The notes beneath the pieces were generated by a model. That model worked only from the letters and a program-made list of their open reading frames with translations, searched no databases and had not been told where the DNA came from. Of a stretch of 64,000 nucleotides of DNA, positions 7,898 to 16,308 are shown piece by piece (within the stretch, counting starts at the first letter, position 1; each line of letters begins with the position of its first letter). Where the stretch lies: NCBI GenBank assembly GCA_020635725.1, contig JACJZF010000005.1, forward strand, positions 1 to 64,000, in the 5' to 3' direction. Origin of the DNA: Flavobacteriales bacterium (GTDB lineage: Bacteria > Bacteroidota > Bacteroidia > Flavobacteriales_F > PHOS-HE28). The position numbers and the translations under genes are program-made.

Positions 7898-9331
7898 CTA
7901 TCGCTTCACCAACCGTACCACGTTCTCCACATGGTAGGTGTGAGGGAACATGTCCACCGGCTGAACGAAATCGATGCGGTAGCGCTCGTTGAGGATCGCC
8001 AGGTCGCGCGCCTGCGTGGCGGGGTTGCAGCTCACGTACACGATGCGCTCAGGCGCCAGTTCCAGGAGATGGCGCACCACGGGCTCATCCATGCCGGCAC
8101 GCGGCGGGTCGGTCACCACCACATCGGGTCTGCCGTGAAGCGCGACGAAGGTTGCGTCCATCACCTTCTTCATGTCGCCGCTGGTGAAGCTCACGTTCTC
8201 CACGCCATTCGCCTGCGCGTTCACGCGGGCATCGGCCACGCTCTCCGGCACGAGCTCCACGCCCGCCACATGCCTTGCCTGCGCGGCCAGGTACAGGGTG
8301 ATGCTGCCCGCGCCGCAGTAGAGGTCGTACACATTCTCCTTGCCCGTGAGCCCGGCCAGCTCACGCGTGAGCCCGTACATGGCGATGGTCTGTCGCGGAT
8401 TGGTCTGGAAGAAGGTCTTCGGTCCGATCCGGAAGCGCAAAGGCTTGCCGCCCGGGCCGTCGGGAAGCTCCTCCACGATATGGTCACGACCGTGGAAGAC
8501 CTGGATATCCAGATCGTAGATGGTGTCGTTGCGCTTCGGGTTCACCGTCCAGAGCACGCTGGTGAGCGCTGGGAAGGCAGTGATGAGCCCGCTCAACAGC
8601 ATCTCCCGGGCATCGACATCCTCATGCCCAACAGAGAGCAGCACCATGCATTCCCCGGTGGTGGTGGTGCGGATCAGCAGATTGCGCAGGAAGCCCTGAT
8701 GGGCGCGCACATCGTAGAAGCTGAGCCCATGCCGGCGCGCATGTTCACGGATGTGATTGCGGATGCGGTCGCTGGGTTCGGGCTGCAGGTGGCACTCGCT
8801 GATGTCCAGGACGCGGTCGAAGCGCTGGGGGATGTGGAAGCCCAACGCGTCGCGGTCGGTGATGACGCCCTCCGCGGCGAGCTCATCCTTGGTGAACCAG
8901 CGGCTATTGCTGAAGGTGAACTCCAGCTTGTTGCGGTAATGGCGGATGCCGGGCGATGGCAGGATCGGGGTCACCGCTGGGAGCGCCAGGCCACCGATCC
9001 GCTCCAGGTTGTCGATGACCTGCTGCTGCTTGTATTCGAGCTGCTTGGCATAGGCGAGATCCTGCCATTTGCAGCCGCCGCAGGTGCCGAAGTGCTTGCA
9101 GAAGGCCGGCACGCGGTCCGGCGATGGGCCCACCAGCCGCGTGGCGATGCCCTCGAGGAAGCTCTTCTTCTTGGCGGTGACACGCACATCGGCCACATCG
9201 CCGGGCACCGCTCCGGTCACGAAGACCACCTGCCCCTCATGGCGGCCTATGGCCTTGCCGTTGGCGCCGGCGGTGGTGATGGCGAGCGCTTCGATGATCT
9301 GGGCCTCCTTGGGCCGACGATGGCGTGGCAT
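7898..9331 (-). CDS. rlmD: 23S rRNA (uracil-C5)-methyltransferase, RlmD/RumA type
   Basis: This 477-residue enzyme begins with a TRAM-like beta-barrel (about residues 10-70). An iron-sulfur cysteine cluster (FCKHFGTCGGCKWQDL) comes next, then a SAM-binding methyltransferase domain with VYDLYCGAGSITLYLA, VVTDPPRAGMD and the catalytic cysteine motif YVSCNPATQARD. It methylates uracil in 23S rRNA, at U1939 in E. coli; the related TrmA acts on tRNA but lacks the cluster. The start MPRHRRPKE is chosen because a -7 box (CATCTTTG) lies eight bases upstream and family similarity begins there. It is convergent with the racemase gene and divergent from def. Confidence 0.9.
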   Translation of the reverse strand: MPRHRRPKEAQIIEALAITTAGANGKAIGRHEGQVVFVTGAVPGDVADVRVTAKKKSFLEGIATRLVGPSPDRVPAFCKHFGTCGGCKWQDLAYAKQLEYKQQQVIDNLERIGGLALPAVTPILPSPGIRHYRNKLEFTFSNSRWFTKDELAAEGVITDRDALGFHIPQRFDRVLDISECHLQPEPSDRIRNHIREHARRHGLSFYDVRAHQGFLRNLLIRTTTTGECMVLLSVGHEDVDAREMLLSGLITAFPALTSVLWTVNPKRNDTIYDLDIQVFHGRDHIVEELPDGPGGKPLRFRIGPKTFFQTNPRQTIAMYGLTRELAGLTGKENVYDLYCGAGSITLYLAAQARHVAGVELVPESVADARVNAQANGVENVSFTSGDMKKVMDATFVALHGRPDVVVTDPPRAGMDEPVVRHLLELAPERIVYVSCNPATQARDLAILNERYRIDFVQPVDMFPHTYHVENVVRLVKR

Positions 9332-9339
9332 GCGGGCGG

Positions 9340-9347
9340 CAAAGATG
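9340..9347 (-). promoter_or_regulatory. Probable -7 box of rlmD
   Basis: CATCTTTG on the minus strand differs from the Bacteroidota -7 consensus TAnnTTTG only at the first base and ends eight bases before the rlmD ATG. Confidence 0.45.
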
Positions 9348-9362
9348 GCGCGCCCCGCCGCG

Positions 9363-9370
9363 TATTTTCG
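9363..9370 (+). promoter_or_regulatory. Probable -7 box of def
   Basis: TATTTTCG fits TAnnTTyG and ends six bases before the def ATG, so the transcript would have almost no leader. Confidence 0.5.
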
Positions 9371-9376
9371 CGGCCC

Positions 9377-9958
9377 ATGATCCTTCCCATCCGTGCCTAT
9401 GGCGATCCGGTGCTCAAGAAGGTGGCCCAGGACATCGAGCCGGGCCACCCCGGCCTTGAGCAATTGATCGCCGACATGTTCGAGACGATGTACGCCGCCA
9501 GTGGCGTGGGCCTCGCCGCGCCGCAGGTCGGCCAGAGCATCCGCCTGTTCATCGTCGATGCCTCGCCCTTCGCCACCGATGAGGACGGCAATCCCACCGA
9601 GGACGAGCACCTCAAGGACTTCAAGAAGGTCTTCATCAACCCGTACATCGTGGAGGAGGACGGGGAGGAGTGGCCCTTCGAGGAGGGTTGCCTCAGCATT
9701 CCCGGCATCCGTGAGGCGGTGCAGCGCCAACCGCGGATCGTGCTGCAGTACCTGGATGAGGCCTTCAAGGAACACGAGGAGGCCTTCGAGGGCTTTGCCG
9801 CGCGGGTCATCCAGCACGAGCACGACCACCTTGATGGGGTGCTCTTCGTGGACCACCTGCCGCCCTTGCGCCGCCGTTTGCTCCAAGGCAAGCTGCGCGA
9901 CATCTCCCGCGGCAAGACCGATGCCCAGTACAAGCTCCGCTTCACTCCCTTGAAATGA
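9377..9958 (+). CDS. def: Peptide deformylase
   Basis: This 193-residue protein has all three deformylase motifs: GVGLAAPQVG near residue 45, EEGCLSIPG near 107 (metal-binding cysteine) and QHEHDHLDG near 147 (two metal-binding histidines and the catalytic glutamate). It removes the formyl group from the initiator methionine of new proteins. The ATG at 9377 begins the conserved MILPIRAYGDPVL; a much longer reading frame upstream is antisense to rlmD and is not part of it. Its stop overlaps the start of the TPR lipoprotein gene. Confidence 0.95.
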   Translation: MILPIRAYGDPVLKKVAQDIEPGHPGLEQLIADMFETMYAASGVGLAAPQVGQSIRLFIVDASPFATDEDGNPTEDEHLKDFKKVFINPYIVEEDGEEWPFEEGCLSIPGIREAVQRQPRIVLQYLDEAFKEHEEAFEGFAARVIQHEHDHLDGVLFVDHLPPLRRRLLQGKLRDISRGKTDAQYKLRFTPLK

Positions 9959-10509
9959 TCACGATGCGCCACCTGTACATCCTTCCCTGTGTCCTGCTGC
10001 TGGTTGCCTGCGGTGGATCCGATGAACCCGCCGTTGATGCCAAGGTGATCGAGGCGCGTGCCCGCATCCGGGCCAAGGAGGATTCACTCTTCGCCAACCA
10101 GGCCTTCGATCGGCGCAATGCGCAGGGCATGGTCGATGTGTACAAGGCCTTCGCCGCGGCTTATCCGCTGGACAGCATGGCGCCCGAGTACCTGCTGCGC
10201 GCGGCTGATGTGCTCAAGGGCATGCACGAGCCCGAGCAGAGCATCGCCTTGTACGACCGCATCATTCAGGACTATCCGGCTTGGGACCAGATCGTGACCG
10301 TGCTGTACATGAAGGGCCTCACGCTCGATGACGACCTGGATCGCGATGGCGAGGCCAAGGTGGTGTATCAGCAGGTGATCAACAATTTCCCGGAGCATCC
10401 CTTCGCGCGCGACGCGAAGGCCATGATCGAGAACCTGGGCCTGAGTGACGAGGAGCTGATCGCGAAGTTCAAGGCGATGAACGCCGACTCGTCGACCGCC
10501 GATCAGTGA
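9955..10509 (+). CDS. TPR-containing lipoprotein
   Basis: This 184-residue protein has a lipoprotein signal (LLLVACGG, lipobox cysteine near residue 19), then helical tetratricopeptide-like repeats (FAAAYPLDSMAPEYLLRAAD; IIQDYPAWDQIVTVLYMKG; VINNFPEHPFARDAKAMIE). The layout resembles BamD/YbgF-type periplasmic scaffold proteins, but it is shorter than BamD. It is probably tethered to a membrane facing the periplasm. The ATG overlaps the def stop (ATGA), so it is cotranscribed with def. Three bases separate its stop from the convergent dihydroorotase gene, with no obvious terminator. Confidence 0.82.
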   Translation: MITMRHLYILPCVLLLVACGGSDEPAVDAKVIEARARIRAKEDSLFANQAFDRRNAQGMVDVYKAFAAAYPLDSMAPEYLLRAADVLKGMHEPEQSIALYDRIIQDYPAWDQIVTVLYMKGLTLDDDLDRDGEAKVVYQQVINNFPEHPFARDAKAMIENLGLSDEELIAKFKAMNADSSTADQ

Positions 10510-10512
10510 GGG

Positions 10513-11808
10513 TCAGCGTGCTTCGGCGAATGTTGGAGCAAGGCGCATTTGCCCATTCGCGACGATGCCCACTGCACGGCCGGTGAAGCGCTGGCCGATG
10601 AATGGCGTGTTGTGCGAACGGCTGGGCAGATCCTCCTCGGTGCAGGTCCAATCGGCCTCCGGATCGAAGAGCGTGATGTCCGCATGGCCGCCTTCCACGA
10701 TATGCGCGGGAGGCATGCCGAGCACCTCGCGTGGACCGCTGGTGAACCGCTGGATGATGCGGCGTAAGCTGGTGCTGCCTTTCAGGGCCGTGTTGGCTAC
10801 AGCGAAGGCCGTCTCCAGCCCGATGATGCCGAATGCCGCGGCGCCCAGCTCCACCACCTTGTGCTCGCGGTCCTCGGGCCGATGGTCGCTCACGATCGCG
10901 TCGATGGTGCCATCCTTCACGCCCTCACGCAGGGCGTTGATGTGTTCCGCATCGCGCAGCGGGGGCAGCACCTTGTAGCAGCTCTCGAAGCCGCGCAGGC
11001 AGCCATCGTCAAGCAGCAGGTGGTGCGCGGCCACCGAAGCGGTCACCCGCAGTTTCCGCGCTTTGGCTTGCCGGATCAATTCCACCGCGCCTGCCGTGCT
11101 GATCGTGGCCAGGTGCAGCGTGCCGCCGGTGTACTCGAGCAGGGCGAGGTCACGCGCGACCTGCATGGTCTCGGCGACGGCGGGTATGCCGCGCAACCCC
11201 AGGCGGGCGCTCATCGGACCTTCGTGCATGATGCCGTGCGCGCCCAGGTCCGGGTCCATCGGGAACGACATGACCACCGGGCCTTTACCGGGTAGGCCGT
11301 GCGCATACTGCAGGGCCAGCTGCATCAGGCGCGCGTTGCGGAGGGGGCGTTGATCATCGGCGAAGGCCACGGCCCCGGCCTCGCGCATATCGTGCAGCTC
11401 TGCGAGCTGGGCGCCCAGCATCCCTTTGGTGATCGCGCCGATGGGCAGCAGGCGCACCGCGTGCCCCGCGGCCTTGCGCTGGAGGTATTCCACACCGGCC
11501 CGGCCATCGATCACCGGCTGGGTGCCCGGCAGCACGCACACCGTGGTGAAGCCTCCGGCGGCAGCGGCATCGAGCCCGTTGCTCACGCCTTGCTTCCATT
11601 CCTGTCCCGGGTCACGGAAATCGGCCCGCAGGTCGAGCCATCCGGGGCTGGCATGCAGCCCTTCGATCCGCAACTCGTTGGATGACTTGGCCAGGCGCGC
11701 GCCAACGCGATGCACCATCCCATCCCGCACATGGATATCAACGACTTGGCCGTGATGCGGGCCGCCCGGGTCCGCCACGCTCACCTGTCGCAGGATGATC
11801 TCGTTCAT
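10513..11808 (-). CDS. pyrC: Dihydroorotase homologue lacking the HxH metal motif
   Basis: This 431-residue amidohydrolase-fold protein follows the dihydroorotase layout: SPGWLDLRADFRDPG, AAAGGFTTVCVLPGTQP, MHEGPMSARLGLRGIPAVAE, VAAHHLLL and IVSDHRPED. In active class I enzymes the first segment reads DLHVHLREPG, with two metal-binding histidines; here these positions are Leu-Arg-Ala-Asp. That replacement suggests it cannot bind the usual zinc pair. To my knowledge Bacteroidota often carry such an HxH-less paralogue annotated as dihydroorotase. It may assist aspartate transcarbamoylase or have another role. Its ATG overlaps the stop of the BatA-like gene. Confidence 0.8.
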   Translation of the reverse strand: MNEIILRQVSVADPGGPHHGQVVDIHVRDGMVHRVGARLAKSSNELRIEGLHASPGWLDLRADFRDPGQEWKQGVSNGLDAAAAGGFTTVCVLPGTQPVIDGRAGVEYLQRKAAGHAVRLLPIGAITKGMLGAQLAELHDMREAGAVAFADDQRPLRNARLMQLALQYAHGLPGKGPVVMSFPMDPDLGAHGIMHEGPMSARLGLRGIPAVAETMQVARDLALLEYTGGTLHLATISTAGAVELIRQAKARKLRVTASVAAHHLLLDDGCLRGFESCYKVLPPLRDAEHINALREGVKDGTIDAIVSDHRPEDREHKVVELGAAAFGIIGLETAFAVANTALKGSTSLRRIIQRFTSGPREVLGMPPAHIVEGGHADITLFDPEADWTCTEEDLPSRSHNTPFIGQRFTGRAVGIVANGQMRLAPTFAEAR

Positions 11809-13841
11809 CGTCTCGTCCGCAGCAGCAAGGTTTCAATGGCCAGGAAGAGCAGCGCCAGCAGGATGAACCACTTCCAGAGCTTACGCCCCTGGTCGAGCTC
11901 GGCCAAACGTAGCGAAAGATCAGCGGAGGCGTCGCGCAGGAGCGTGAAGCTGGTGAGACCGCGCGCCTCAAGGGCGCTTTCCAGTTCATCGGGCGCAAAG
12001 GCCGCCAGGTCGCTCTCGATCCGGGCGAGGTTGAAGGCCAACAGCTGCACGGTGTCGGAGCCGGTGGTGAGCGCATAGATGCCCGGCGGCATCTCGTCGT
12101 CGTGCAGCGCGATCTGCGAGCCTCCGGGCATGGGACGCAGTTCAGGGAGCAGGTCCACACCATCCGGGCCGAGCAGATGCGGCGGGGAGTCCCCTGCAAC
12201 GGCGAGGCCTTCCACGGGGATCACCGCCTCGCTGCCCACGGTGTGGTACAGGGCGCCCATGGGCTTCGATAGCTCGGCCATGCGGAGCAGAGAGGTGGCG
12301 AAGAGCGCATGCCGGGTGAGGTTGCCAGCGGCATCGGCCAGTGGGGCTGCGCATAGGTAGAGGCTGCCCTTGCCGTGCATCACGCGGGCGAGGTAGGGGA
12401 GCCCATCCTTGGTGCGCAGCAGGATGTCGCTTCCCGCGGGCATGCGCAGCGCCCAGCGCTCCCGTGCGAAGGGGAGGTCCACGTTGCGCGGCATGGTGGC
12501 GAACACATCGCGGTAGAACGGCAGGTCCAGGTCGATGCGATCGACGCGTGCGAGCCCGGTATCGAGCGCGGCGGCTGAGGCACGGAAGCGCGCCAGGAAA
12601 TCCGTGAATCGCGCCGGGTCGCCACCGCTGGCCGGAAAGAGCGCCACGCTTCCTCCGTTGGCCACGAACTCATCGATCACCTGTGCGGTGCCACTGGGCA
12701 TCTCGCTGAGCGCGTTCAGCACGATCAGGTCCTGCTCGCCCAGCGCGCCGAGGTCCAGCTCCCGCAGATTCCTGCGCGCGAAGCGATGCGTGCTGTCTCC
12801 GCTGAATACGGCGGAAACCGCACGGTCGCCGAGCGCATCGGATTCGCCGACCAGCATCACGCGCAGGTGCTCCACCGTGGTGTATGCGAAGCTCAATCGG
12901 TCATCGAAGGTCACGGGAGCATCGTCTATGGAGACCTCGCCCCAGTGCCGGCCGGCGTCGCTGTTGATGAATCGCAGGCTGGTATCGATGCTGGTGGCCG
13001 CGCCGATCGAGAAGCTGGCGAGCGCGCGCGGCAGGCCATCGATCGTGAGGCGCAGCGGACGGTTCACCAGTTCCTGGTCGCCGTGGTTGGTGATGGTCAC
13101 GTGCACCGTTTCCTCCTGTCCCATGCGGCGCACAGGGCTGGCGAAGCGCACCGAGTCGATGCTGAGGTTGGCTGTGCTGGCCGGTTGCAACGGCACGATG
13201 GTCACGGGCACGGTGGTGTCGTTCACCCAGGCATCCACATCGGTGATGCCGCGCTGCAGGTCGGTGAAGAGGATCGCGCGCCGTACCGGGGCATCGCTGG
13301 TGGCCAGGGCCTCGCGCTGCCGCAGCATCACCTTGCTGAGCGCGCGCGTGTAGGGCGCGGCTTCGGCCTGTGCCGCGGCTTGCAAGGCCTCATCGCGCCC
13401 CACGAGCACCTGCTGGCGGCCTTGGAACGCGCCTGTGAGCACCTGGAAGCGGTCGCTCGGGCCATGGGCCATCACCGCCTCCTGCGCCCCTCGCCGCGCT
13501 TCGTCGAGCAATCGGCCATCGGCGTTCTGCCCGTCCATGCTGTAGCTGTCATCGATGTAGATCGAGACGGCACGCGTACCCGCTCGCTGCGCTCCAGTGG
13601 TGCCGGGGATGTACGGCTGCGCGAAGGCCAGGACAAGGGCGGCCAGTGCCAGGCAACGCGCGAGCAGCACCAGCCAATGCTGCACCTTCTTGCGCGCCCG
13701 GGTCTGTCGCGACACCTCCGAAAGGAGCCGCACGTTCGGGAAGTCGATGCGCTTGAACCGCCTGAGCTGGAAGAGGTGGATGAGCACCGGAATGGCCAGG
13801 ACCGAGAGCGCCCAAAGGAAGGCCGGGTGCACGAAGGACAT
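11805..13841 (-). CDS. BatA-domain / VWA-like membrane protein
   Basis: This 678-residue protein starts with a BatA-type membrane anchor (FVHPAFLWALSVLAIPVLIH, FQLRRFKRIDFPNVRLL) and a second transmembrane segment near residue 65. A von Willebrand factor A-like domain follows; its metal site would be DDSYS at residues 97-101. A long extracytoplasmic region precedes a final transmembrane helix (WKWFILLALLFLAIETLLL) and a basic tail. Such proteins accompany MoxR ATPases or occur alone in Bacteroidota; their role in the cell envelope is poorly defined. A TACTTTCG box six bases before the ATG suggests an almost leaderless message. The pyrC homologue follows with a four-base overlap. Confidence 0.82.
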   Translation of the reverse strand: MSFVHPAFLWALSVLAIPVLIHLFQLRRFKRIDFPNVRLLSEVSRQTRARKKVQHWLVLLARCLALAALVLAFAQPYIPGTTGAQRAGTRAVSIYIDDSYSMDGQNADGRLLDEARRGAQEAVMAHGPSDRFQVLTGAFQGRQQVLVGRDEALQAAAQAEAAPYTRALSKVMLRQREALATSDAPVRRAILFTDLQRGITDVDAWVNDTTVPVTIVPLQPASTANLSIDSVRFASPVRRMGQEETVHVTITNHGDQELVNRPLRLTIDGLPRALASFSIGAATSIDTSLRFINSDAGRHWGEVSIDDAPVTFDDRLSFAYTTVEHLRVMLVGESDALGDRAVSAVFSGDSTHRFARRNLRELDLGALGEQDLIVLNALSEMPSGTAQVIDEFVANGGSVALFPASGGDPARFTDFLARFRASAAALDTGLARVDRIDLDLPFYRDVFATMPRNVDLPFARERWALRMPAGSDILLRTKDGLPYLARVMHGKGSLYLCAAPLADAAGNLTRHALFATSLLRMAELSKPMGALYHTVGSEAVIPVEGLAVAGDSPPHLLGPDGVDLLPELRPMPGGSQIALHDDEMPPGIYALTTGSDTVQLLAFNLARIESDLAAFAPDELESALEARGLTSFTLLRDASADLSLRLAELDQGRKLWKWFILLALLFLAIETLLLRTRR

Positions 13842-13847
13842 CGAGCG

Positions 13848-13855
13848 CGAAAGTA
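13848..13855 (-). promoter_or_regulatory. Probable -7 box of the BatA-like gene
   Basis: TACTTTCG on the minus strand fits TAnnTTyG and ends six bases before the ATG at 13841. Confidence 0.5.
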
Positions 13856-13889
13856 GGGCCGCCGGGCGCTTCAGCCGGAACGCGTGCGG

Positions 13890-14798
13890 CTATCGCGTCG
13901 CCGGGCAAATGAGATCGCGTGCGATCATGCGCGTGAAGCGCGCGCCGCCGACCCGGTTCAGGTGCTTGTTGTCGTTGAAGCAGGCCATGTCCGGGATCGA
14001 GTCCGTATAGTCGTGCAGGGTGTAGCCGGCAGCGCGCGCCACGCCGGGGAGCGCTTCACGGGCATCGGCGGGTATCTCCAGCCCGAAGTACGGTGACGTG
14101 AACAGGATGGGTTCCATCCCATTGGCCTTGCAGAGCTCCAGCAGATCGATGAGGTCGTTGCCGAACGCGTGCCGCTCCGGTGTGTAGGGCAGCCCAGGCT
14201 TGCCATAGAAACGGTCGTTCGGGCTGAAGTACGAACCCGAGGAGTCGAAGGGCACCGGCCGGCGATCCAGCGCGCTCAGCACGGCCTGCTCGATGCCCCA
14301 CTTGAAGTTGTACTTGATGTAGCGCCAGAAAGGGACATGGCGGAGCCAGAACCATTCCGGGTCGCGCGGGGCCAGGTGGCCGTACACGAGGCTGTCGTCC
14401 AGAAAGGGCACGAAATCATACACCGTGCTCGAGAATCCCTGCTGCTCCTCGGTGAGCGTGCTGTGGTCGACCTGGATGAGCACCTTACGGGCACCATTCC
14501 CGTTGCGCACGAAGAGCTTCATGGCCAGCAGCATCTCGGCTGGCGTGAAGTGGTTGTTCGCCAGGTTGATCGACCGCCCTCCGCACGCGCTGTCAACGGC
14601 TTGCATGTCGATGTTCCACCAGGCGCGCGATGAGCCGAGGATCACCGCATCGTAGGACCGCTGATGCATGCGCCACAGCCATTGCGCCTTGGTTCCTTTT
14701 CCGTGTTGATGGATGCTGGTGAAAAGCGGATCGAGCAGCAGCGCCAAGCCGATCAGCAGCAGCACGAAGACCAGGATGCGTAGGAGCACGACGCGCAT
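13890..14798 (-). CDS. SGNH/DltD-AlgX-like membrane-anchored partner of MBOAT acyltransferase
   Basis: This 302-residue protein has one N-terminal transmembrane segment (LLRILVFVLLLIGLALLL) and an extracytoplasmic domain. The block YDAVILGSSRAWWNID contains the SGNH-like catalytic serine context, and NDNKHLNRVGGARFT near the C-terminus matches the final D-x-x-H block (DNKHLN). Proteins of this type sit beside MBOAT acyltransferases (DltD, AlgX/AlgJ, PatB relatives) and complete transfer of acyl groups to surface polysaccharides. The gene starts one base into the MBOAT stop codon (TGATG), which supports a two-protein machine. Confidence 0.82.
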   Translation of the reverse strand: MRVVLLRILVFVLLLIGLALLLDPLFTSIHQHGKGTKAQWLWRMHQRSYDAVILGSSRAWWNIDMQAVDSACGGRSINLANNHFTPAEMLLAMKLFVRNGNGARKVLIQVDHSTLTEEQQGFSSTVYDFVPFLDDSLVYGHLAPRDPEWFWLRHVPFWRYIKYNFKWGIEQAVLSALDRRPVPFDSSGSYFSPNDRFYGKPGLPYTPERHAFGNDLIDLLELCKANGMEPILFTSPYFGLEIPADAREALPGVARAAGYTLHDYTDSIPDMACFNDNKHLNRVGGARFTRMIARDLICPATR

Positions 14799-16222
14799 CA
14801 GAACTGGAAATAGATGAAGGCGCGCTGATCAGTGAACACGCCGAAGAAGAGGATGGCCAGCACGAGCGCCGCGTAGCCGGCATGGCGGAGCACCGGCCGG
14901 GTATGAAGCACCGCCAGCGCATGCGGGCGTGCACTCCACCGATCCAGGCCGATCAGTGCCAGACCGGCTGTGAGGGTGATGGCGAGGCCTGTGGGGGATA
15001 GCTCCGCGTAGGTGAGCAAGCGCTTGAGCAGGAACAAGGGGTCCAGGTCGAAGCGCAGGGCCCGGCGCAGATAGAGCGTGGCGTGCCCCAGGTCCTGCGC
15101 GCGGAAGAAGACCCAGCCGATGAGCACCACCAGCATGGTGATGGCCCAGCGCACCGATCCCGGCAGGCGATCGAGTCCGCCACGCGCGACCCGCTCCACC
15201 AGGAGGAATGCGCCGTGCAGGCCGCCCCAGGCCACGAAGGTCCAGTTGGCCCCGTGCCACAGGCCGCTGAGCAGGAAGGTGATCATGAGGTTGCGGCCGT
15301 GCATGAGCACGCCAGCGCGATTGCCACCCAGCGGGATGTACACGTAATCCCTGAACCATGTGCTCAGCGAGATGTGCCAGCGTGCCCAGAAATCGCGCAG
15401 CGACAGGGCTTGGTAGGGCCTGTTGAAATTGACCATGAGCTCCACGCCGAAGAGCTTGGCGGTGCCACGGGCGATGTCGCTGTACCCGCTGAAGTCGCCG
15501 TAGATCTGAAGGGCGAAGCACGCCGCGCCCAGGATGTTGAAGGCGCCGAGGAAGAGGGTCGGGTGGTCGAATACGGCATCGGCCAGCGGCGCGAAGCGGT
15601 CGGCGATCACCATCTTCTTGAAAGCGCCCACCAGCATGAGTCGCAGGCCCTCGACCGCCTGCTGCCGATCGAAACGGCGTTGGCCCATGAGCTGTGGGAG
15701 CAGCTCCTTCGCGCGCTCAATGGGGCCGGCCACCAGCTGCGGGAAGAAGCTCACGAAGGTGAGGAAGCCCAACAGGTCGCGCGTGGGCTGCATCTGCCTG
15801 CGATGGATGTCGATGCAATAGCTCATCGTCTGGAAGGTGTAGAAGCTGATCCCCACGGGCAGGATGATCCGCATCGACCAGGGGATGTCATCGGCACCGA
15901 GCAGCACCTTCAGGCTGTCGAGGAAGAAATTGAAGTACTTGAAGAAGAAGAGCGTGCCCAGGTTGGCCACGATGCTCAGCAAGAGGATGCCGTCGCGGGC
16001 GCGCTTCTCGGAGGTGGCCCCGAGCCAGCGGCCGAGGGTGTAATCGAGCAGGCTGCTGGCGAGGATGAGGCCGAGGAAGCGCCAATCCCACCAGCCATAG
16101 AAGAAGTAGCTGGCCACCAGCAGCACGGCATTGCGGTGCCGCCCGCCACGCATGATCGGCGCCCAATGCAGCGCGAACACCACGACGAGGAAGATGACGA
16201 ACGTGGGCGAATTGAAGTTCAT
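14798..16222 (-). CDS. MBOAT-family O-acyltransferase (AlgI/DltB-like)
   Basis: This 474-residue polytopic protein has the MBOAT signature: NFNRPYQALSLRDFWARWHI, with FRDYVYIPLGGNR after it, and the invariant histidine in LSGLWHGANWTFVAWG. About ten or eleven hydrophobic segments are visible. AlgI/DltB-type enzymes bring acyl groups across the inner membrane for O-acylation of exopolysaccharide, peptidoglycan or teichoic acid; a polysaccharide target is most likely in a Gram-negative. The partner SGNH gene overlaps its stop. A TACTTTCG box lies 27 bases upstream of the ATG. Confidence 0.92.
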   Translation of the reverse strand: MNFNSPTFVIFLVVVFALHWAPIMRGGRHRNAVLLVASYFFYGWWDWRFLGLILASSLLDYTLGRWLGATSEKRARDGILLLSIVANLGTLFFFKYFNFFLDSLKVLLGADDIPWSMRIILPVGISFYTFQTMSYCIDIHRRQMQPTRDLLGFLTFVSFFPQLVAGPIERAKELLPQLMGQRRFDRQQAVEGLRLMLVGAFKKMVIADRFAPLADAVFDHPTLFLGAFNILGAACFALQIYGDFSGYSDIARGTAKLFGVELMVNFNRPYQALSLRDFWARWHISLSTWFRDYVYIPLGGNRAGVLMHGRNLMITFLLSGLWHGANWTFVAWGGLHGAFLLVERVARGGLDRLPGSVRWAITMLVVLIGWVFFRAQDLGHATLYLRRALRFDLDPLFLLKRLLTYAELSPTGLAITLTAGLALIGLDRWSARPHALAVLHTRPVLRHAGYAALVLAILFFGVFTDQRAFIYFQF

Positions 16223-16249
16223 CGTGCAGGTGGCGGCCAGGCAGGGCGG

Positions 16250-16257
16250 CGAAAGTA
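16250..16257 (-). promoter_or_regulatory. Probable -7 box of the MBOAT gene
   Basis: TACTTTCG on the minus strand fits TAnnTTyG and lies 27 bases upstream of the ATG. The plus-strand gene on the other side has its own box, GATCTTCG (16294-16301), seven bases before its ATG. Confidence 0.45.
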
Positions 16258-16308
16258 GCCGAATGCCCTGCGGCGGTGCCTTGCGCCAATGGCGATCTTC
16301 GCCCCCGC

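Noticed and set aside
7931..9376. Plus-strand open frame running into def from opposite rlmD
   Set aside because: The part before 9377 is antisense to rlmD; peptide deformylase similarity begins only at 9377.
15083..16258. Plus-strand open frame of 391 codons opposite the MBOAT gene
   Set aside because: Composition is dominated by E, A, H and G without motifs, and the other strand encodes a clear MBOAT protein.
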